64,000 bases of DNA from contig JAFEUB010001051.1 in the NCBI GenBank assembly GCA_024529925.1, positions 682,001 to 746,000 on the forward strand. The letters run 5' to 3'. A program made the position numbers and the translations under genes. Source of the DNA: Ophthalmolycus amberensis (Eukaryota; Chordata; Actinopteri; Perciformes; Zoarcidae). This document shows positions 1 through 64,000 of the stretch, piece by piece; position 1 is the first letter of the stretch, and each line of letters opens with the position of its first letter. The notes under the pieces were generated by a model, which was not told the origin of the DNA, searched no databases, and saw only the letters and a list, made by a program, of their open reading frames with translations.

Positions 1-2031
1 AAAGAGAATGAGAACCGGTGGGGAGAATATAGTGAGAGATGCAGGGTGAAGGAAAAGAGACGGATGTAAAGAGAGAAAACGGAAAGCTGGGCGGGTGAGT
101 GGATATTCTCTTGGCGTCCGCTGCTCCGCGCTGGAATCGCTCTCCTCCGAGGGCAGTTTGAGCCGATGCCACTTTAAGGAGGGCCAAACTGGAGAAACGA
201 GAAATCGTTCCTCCCCGCTGCCATTAGATAGTTTAATTTCCACATGAAACGATGGAGCGTCTAGTGCCTGTTTAAGCGCTCTGTTCTGGATAAATGGCCG
301 TTTTCACTGCGCAAAATGAGGCCGCTGACTCCCAGTTTGGTTTGACCACTGATGTTTGTCCGGGCTGGAGATTTTAAAATCATTGTCGAGCTTTTATGGC
401 TTTGTATTGTTTAATCATTTTCCTGATTGTAGTTATTTGTGATTTTCCTGTGTCCGTTTTCCTGTGTTAAGAGGAAAACGTCGCCTTACAGGACTATTTC
501 AGTGGCACAAAACAGCGTGCGTATCACCCCCCCCCCCCTTTATTAATCTACATAACACACACCTGTCCTCTCTTTCTCTAAATAAGCATCCAAAGCCAAG
601 CAGATCTCTACAAATCAGCTTTAAATGACTGCGGTAACATCACATTACAGCCTGAATCATGCGTTGCATTGTTGGTTTTTTCTACATTGAGCTTCAGCTC
701 AAATATCGACGGGACGTTGTGTTCCACTGTGACCGAGCTGCACGCCCCGTGTCATATAAGACGCTACCTCAGCTCACATTAAGACAGATGCATCTTGGGA
801 GCTGCATGAACTTGAACTTTGCCCAGGCTTTCCCATCATGCCCCTTTGCTGCGTCCCATAGAACATGAAGGGGAGCCGAGTTCAGTGTATGGTGGAATGA
901 GAAGGCCGTTAGGAATGGTCAAATATTGTGAATTTCTTAGGGTTTTTTGTGTGTTGCAACATGAGGTCAGCACTGAAGAGGTCTATTTCTTTATAGGTGA
1001 AGTTCAAGTCCCGATTTCGTTCGGATGCGTACCATGCGGACCAGAAGTCAATGAAAAGTAAAACTTAAAATGTTTAAGTGATTTGGCAATTTGGTTATGG
1101 CAGCCTGGGACTTTTTAATCTATGGGTGGGGGCTAAAGAGTGATGGGGAAAGTAAGCAGGCGGTGGGGAATATTAAAAGGAGTTCAAACTGATGGTTCAC
1201 ATGTGATTTGCATACGTTTCCAATAAAGAAACAAAACCACAGCTGGAAGAGGTGTCTCACTTCTCCCCGCCATGTTGGATTTACACCTGCAGCTCACACC
1301 CCATCACCGTCTCCACCGATCCCCCTTCTTCACTCATCCTCGCGTTGCCAGTTCGTCTCCATTTCTCTGACAGGCCCCTCTCGCTCTCTCGCTCTCTCTC
1401 TCCCCCCCCTCCCTCCCTCCCTCCCTTCTCCTCCTCGTGGTGTCCCGCCAGGCCCTCCGCGGTGTGTCGCTGACCGAAATCTTGGCCTTCGCGCTGCCTG
1501 CAGGCGAGCGAGACACGTGTTCGCTCGCCCGCACGCGCCGTGGGGCTGGGAAAACCATCATCCACCCCCACCACCCCCAGCCGGCAGCAGCACCGAGCGC
1601 AGGCTAATTGGTTTCATCTGCGTCGGGGGCCGGGATGGAGGTGTGTGAGGGATGACCTCATCACTCACGCACACACATAACGTACACACAGGGTCCAGAT
1701 AGTGTTGCTGATATTTCTTCTTGCTGCTAATCTGCTGTGTTTCTTCAGTGTTACACGATGACATCATTGTATAGAGCTTCATAAATAACTATAATTGATG
1801 GTTGCATTGTGGTTGAACACCATTTGTATCTCCCCGGCCGCTTGTTTAAAATCCCTCCTTATTCTAACCTACTGTATATCCTATTATCTGTTTCCTGTTA
1901 TTTTCTGTTGTAGCTTTCCTCACAGGGGTCATTCAACTTTCATCTAACTTAATGTCATCTGAGACAACATGTCATGCTGATCGATGTCGGACTCAGTGTG
2001 AGAGATAAGCGTTCCCCTCGCGTCCTCTTAC
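1..2031. other. mpp7 intron sequence after E12 (no gene seen)
   Basis: Minus-strand intron continuing off the left edge. No exon matching the MPP7 C-terminus is visible. It holds a 12-base poly-C run (527-538) and a pyrimidine tract of CT, then CCCT repeats (about 1369-1437). Open frames on both strands near 1208-1650 follow that low-complexity composition and have no recognisable domain. Confidence 0.7.
1369..1437. repeat. CT/CCCT pyrimidine tract
   Basis: Almost pure pyrimidine stretch of CTCTCG, CT and CCCT units. Low-complexity, with triplex-forming potential. No promoter evidence accompanies it. Confidence 0.8.
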
Positions 2032-60969
<58,938 letters not shown>

Positions 60970-61110
60970 CTACAGGGGAGAAGACACAACATTTACAATA
61001 TGATATATCAGGGAAGGCAATTAAACACGCTGATGGGAAGCTAAATAATCCCATTATCTTGTGTTCAAAAAGTGATGACCAGCAGAGATAAATATAATAG
61101 AAACTACTAT

Positions 61111-61190
61111 TACCAGTAGTTCCCAACCTGTGGTCCGGGCCCCCCCCTCAATGGGGACCAAAGAACAGAGTTTGTCTCATCTGAGGTTGT
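61111..61190 (+). mobile_element. hAT-type terminal fragment
   Basis: CAGTAGTTCCCAACCTGTGG followed by TCCGGGCCCCC is a typical left terminus of a hAT repeat. No matching right terminus was found nearby, so the copy seems truncated. Confidence 0.45.
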
Positions 61191-61907
61191 CAAAATGATA
61201 TGTATGTATAATTATATTAATAATAATAAGACACTTACAAGATCATTTATACAAAAGTCTGTGTATCAACCTCTTTAAAAAGATACATTTGACTTGCACG
61301 CAGTCCAAAATATTATTTTAAAACCCGGTATTTGTGCACAGTGTCAGATAAAGTATTACTTGTGTAATAAGTACAGTTGTATGCTCAAGGGTACCGGCCC
61401 GTCAGACGGGAGAGATGATACTGCGCTAAATTAGGTGCATCTTAATGGAAGGCAAGGGCCACAGCTCGTGACGGGGCCCTAGAGTTCGCACTTGTTGCCA
61501 TTCGTCTCTCGATTCAATTTACAACTTCGGCGGGATCATTTTTCAGAGACAATGGGAGCTGTGAGAGCGTCTGCTGAGCGGCGGGACCGCGCTGGACTGC
61601 TGCACTCGTGATGATGAATGTCTGGGAGCTCCGAGACGAAGCGACTCGGAGCTTTCCAAAAAAAAAAGCCCCGGGCCACGCTCCTCCGCCCCACGCTCTG
61701 ATTTATCGACGATCCTCCTGGACTGTGGAGCGGAGCGGAGAGGCGAGCCTGCCGCACACAAAGCCCTGCTTGTGCCGAAAAGGCTGGCGGATCGGGGGCT
61801 GTCTGTCTGCTGCGCAAAGAGGGCCAGTAGAGCTCGCGGGGCTGGGGTGTGAAGGGAGAGCTAACGGCGATCTCACACACCCATGCACGCGCACACACAC
61901 ACGGACT

Positions 61908-61932
61908 CACACACACACACACACACACACAC
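61908..61932. repeat. CA microsatellite
   Basis: Twelve uninterrupted AC units, preceded by a second shorter CA run. Confidence 0.95.
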
Positions 61933-62944
61933 TGTAAATGATGCTGTGTGTGTGTTTTAAACATGAAGACATGAAAGCAATCTGTCTTTTTATTTGCGTT
62001 TGGTGCACTTTGCACTCACTTCTGCATTAACAAGCAGCAATATTTTAAGATGAATGAGATGTTTGTATGATGTATATTATATTTTATAATATAAGCAATT
62101 AATGGAGGAAATAATATAGATTAACTGACAAGGAAATAAATAATCTTTAGTTGTCATCCTAATTAAATGAAAAATGAAACTTGAAGGAGCTCTCAGTACA
62201 TGCAGTATCATCATTTTAATAAATAACAGCAATACATTTGGTATTATATTTAATTTTGGGAAAATACAAACAAGACTGAATGAATAATGTATTGTTGCGC
62301 ACCACCATGGCCCCTTTTTCTTGATCCAAATTGGGGGTTGAAGGATAGACGACGTCCCTGAGACAAAAAAGGACTTTTAATAACAAAAGAAAAAAAATAA
62401 TAAAATTTAAAAAAACATCCGTAAATCATAAAACAGTTGGGAGATAAGTGTAAGAATCTATTCCAATAAGCAAGAGATTGTTCAGCTACAAATCACCACT
62501 TAGTGGATGAAAATGTAATAAAACAAACAGGGCGATCAACACTGCTTGTGTACGTTAAAACGAAGCACTGCATGGAGCAGTGCAGCAAGGAAGCGTGAAG
62601 ACACACATGGATCACTTTGGTGCCCTGTTGTCGTCACCTAACAGATAAGGCAGGGGGGGGGGGGCGTTCTGCTTTCAGGCGGACGATGACAGAGGTTGGG
62701 GAGAAAGCTCCAGTTTGACGAACGACCCCCGCGGTGCGGGAATAAAGCCACAGAGGTGAGGTGGAGGTAAAGGCAGGGGGGCCCCGACGGTTAGCGCGAG
62801 GTTAGGGAGGACGCTATGTCACTTTACCCCAAAAAAACAGGAGGGGTCTCTTCATTATTTCCATTAGCTTTGACCCCCCCCCACCACCCGAGGGGAGAGA
62901 GACAGCGCTAATGAATAGTCACGGCGGTCAAGGTTCCTCGAGCT

Positions 62945-64000
62945 CAGCGGTTCCCAAACTTTTTAGGCCACGCACCCCCTTCTACATCCCGACCGGGTTC
63001 ACGCACCCCCAATCCCCCCCCCCCCCCCACACACACACCGTCAAAAAAAAAAAAGCAACAGAGCCTAAAAGCATAAAAATCGGACGAATGAGAGAACAGT
63101 TTGCTCGCACGTGGCGTTTGTTTACAAGATAAAAAACACAAAAACTCTTCCTGCACCGTGCCTTCGAAAAGGTAACGGACGTACACCAGAAGATTGGCCA
63201 GATTGGCCACATCTGTAGGCTCGTCTACTTGCAGAGAGTAAAACTCACTCTTCTTCACGCGACCGACTAATGTAGCCAGGATGTCTTCGGACAAAGCATC
63301 GATGCGGCGCGACACTGTTGTTGGACACCGGGATCACGTCCAACTTTTTTGCTTCTCTCTCTCCAATCATACATTCCACCATCTCTTTTACATTTTTTTC
63401 CCTCTCCACCACCGCCTCTCCTTCTCCCTATTACGCGGTCAGAATACTACCACAACACGCCGCCTGTCTCCGGCAGAAATGCGCTCATCCACGCACGGGA
63501 ACAACACCGAGTTGTAATATATACCTCCATAACACCCCGCCACTCTCGGCTCATACCTCCCCAGCAACGAGGCACATCACCCGGCCACAATACCTCCAGA
63601 ATATCCCCCGGGTGAAATCCGGGACTTGGTTTTATGGTTCCGAGTGGCGGGCGCTCACCTGTTGGCGCCGGGACGCGAGGTCTCCAGCCGCCCCCGCCGC
63701 GAGGCACCCGATCGTCAGGTCTGTCAGCCCTCGGAACAGGCCGTGGGTCAATAACTTGTGGGTGGCGGGGGTAGAGGCGAGGCAGATCACAGAAAAATAA
63801 TAAAGACGAGAGTATGGCAAAGATATGTTGATGAGAAACGTATTTGTAATACGTCAAACACAAACATAATCAGAAAATACGTTCATGGTAAAACGTAATT
63901 GAGAATGCATTTTAGTTTTGGGGGAACGTAATTTTTAGGAGACAGGACTGCACCGCCATTACATTTTTCCTCTCGCGCACCCCCTAGAGGCAGCTCGCGC
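62945..64000 (+). mobile_element. second copy of the hAT family, cut by the window edge
   Basis: Starts CAGCGGTTCCCAAACTTTTT, like the element at 4224. The first 180 bases match that copy closely apart from an expanded poly-C (63014-63028) and poly-A run. The last 48 bases of the window match 7325-7372 of the other copy, so only about 36 bases of the right end are missing. The interior differs from the first copy and holds a transposase fragment on the minus strand. If complete, the 8 bases CTCGAGCT (62937-62944) should recur just beyond its end. Confidence 0.85.
63130..63330 (-). pseudogene. hAT transposase fragment (ZBED5-like class)
   Basis: The minus-strand reading TVSRRIDALSEDILATLVGR is followed by SLQVDEPTDVANLANLLVYV and RYLFEGTVQEEFLCF. 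This is the start of the RNase H-like catalytic domain of hAT transposases, with the first catalytic aspartate in the VDEPTDV motif (usually DESTD). The BED zinc finger and the C-terminal hAT dimerisation region are absent. It is a remnant inside the second hAT copy and cannot make a working enzyme. Domesticated ZBED genes share this sequence, but the flanking hAT termini argue for a transposon relic. Confidence 0.75.

Larger units (their letters stand above)
60970..62944. other. mpp7 intron upstream of E1
   Basis: Contains a hAT terminal fragment (61111), a CA microsatellite (61908-61932), AT-rich sequence (62040-62460) and a 12-base poly-G run (62653-62664). The preceding L27 exon was looked for and not seen. 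Confidence 0.7.

Noticed and set aside
1..2031. Search for the last mpp7 exon (human ending HWVPVSW)
   Set aside because: No matching reading with an acceptor was found; it is assumed to lie left of the window.
62295..62360. Minus-strand CCATGG context with a short open reading, considered as an mpp7 5' exon
   Set aside because: The residues do not match the L27 region, and acceptor/donor phases do not fit E1.
63632..63820. Minus-strand frame ending at a donor-like CAGGTGAGC, considered as an upstream mpp7 exon
   Set aside because: The predicted residues do not resemble MPP7, and the segment lies inside the second hAT copy.

Overview
This is vertebrate nuclear DNA, most likely from a percomorph-type teleost fish. 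It has small exons with GT/AG junctions separated by long introns, and it carries fish-type LINE, SINE, hAT and MITE repeats. It also holds many dinucleotide microsatellites and an unusual number of long poly-C/poly-G runs. There is no operon structure, CRISPR array or rRNA. The only host gene I can support is on the minus strand and crosses nearly the whole window. It is mpp7, the MAGUK p55 scaffold protein 7. Its 5' exons lie beyond the right edge and its last exon(s) beyond the left edge.

Twelve constitutive mpp7 exons could be placed to the base by matching protein similarity with splice sites (window numbering E1 to E12, right to left). Together they are 1308 bases, exactly 436 codons, with compatible phases at all eleven junctions. 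They encode part of the second L27 domain (E1-E2), the PDZ domain (E2-E5), the SH3 domain (E6), the HOOK linker (E7-E8) and most of the guanylate-kinase-like domain (E8-E12). About 85 N-terminal and 57 C-terminal residues of a roughly 576-residue family member are missing from the window. The HOOK intron between E7 and E8 (about 15 kb) holds two candidate microexons of 21 and 33 bases. Their phases make the 33-base exon readable only when the 21-base exon precedes it.

Layout from left to right: E12 and a 78-base palindromic MITE (2-4 kb); E11 and a 3.2 kb hAT element with a perfect 8-base target duplication and nested material (4-7.4 kb); E10 and a SINE remnant (9-11.6 kb); E9 and a LINE 3' tail (12-13.2 kb); a long intron with a promoter-like or LTR-like patch near 17.2 kb; E8 (19 kb); the microexon region with several inverted-repeat elements and a 50-base alternating purine-pyrimidine tract (26-29 kb); E7 to E3 clustered between 34.3 and 38.8 kb; a 16 kb intron with a 5'-truncated L2-like LINE on the plus strand that keeps an open reverse transcriptase frame (45.2-47.9 kb); E2 (54.8 kb); E1 (60.9 kb); and a second, partial copy of the hAT family carrying a transposase fragment that runs off the right edge (62.9-64 kb).

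Functionally the window is one scaffold-protein gene plus mobile elements in its introns. I found no second host gene and no gene cluster or system. The most interesting candidate is the phase-dependent microexon pair in the HOOK region. Nearly all other open frames look like chance frames or shadows.
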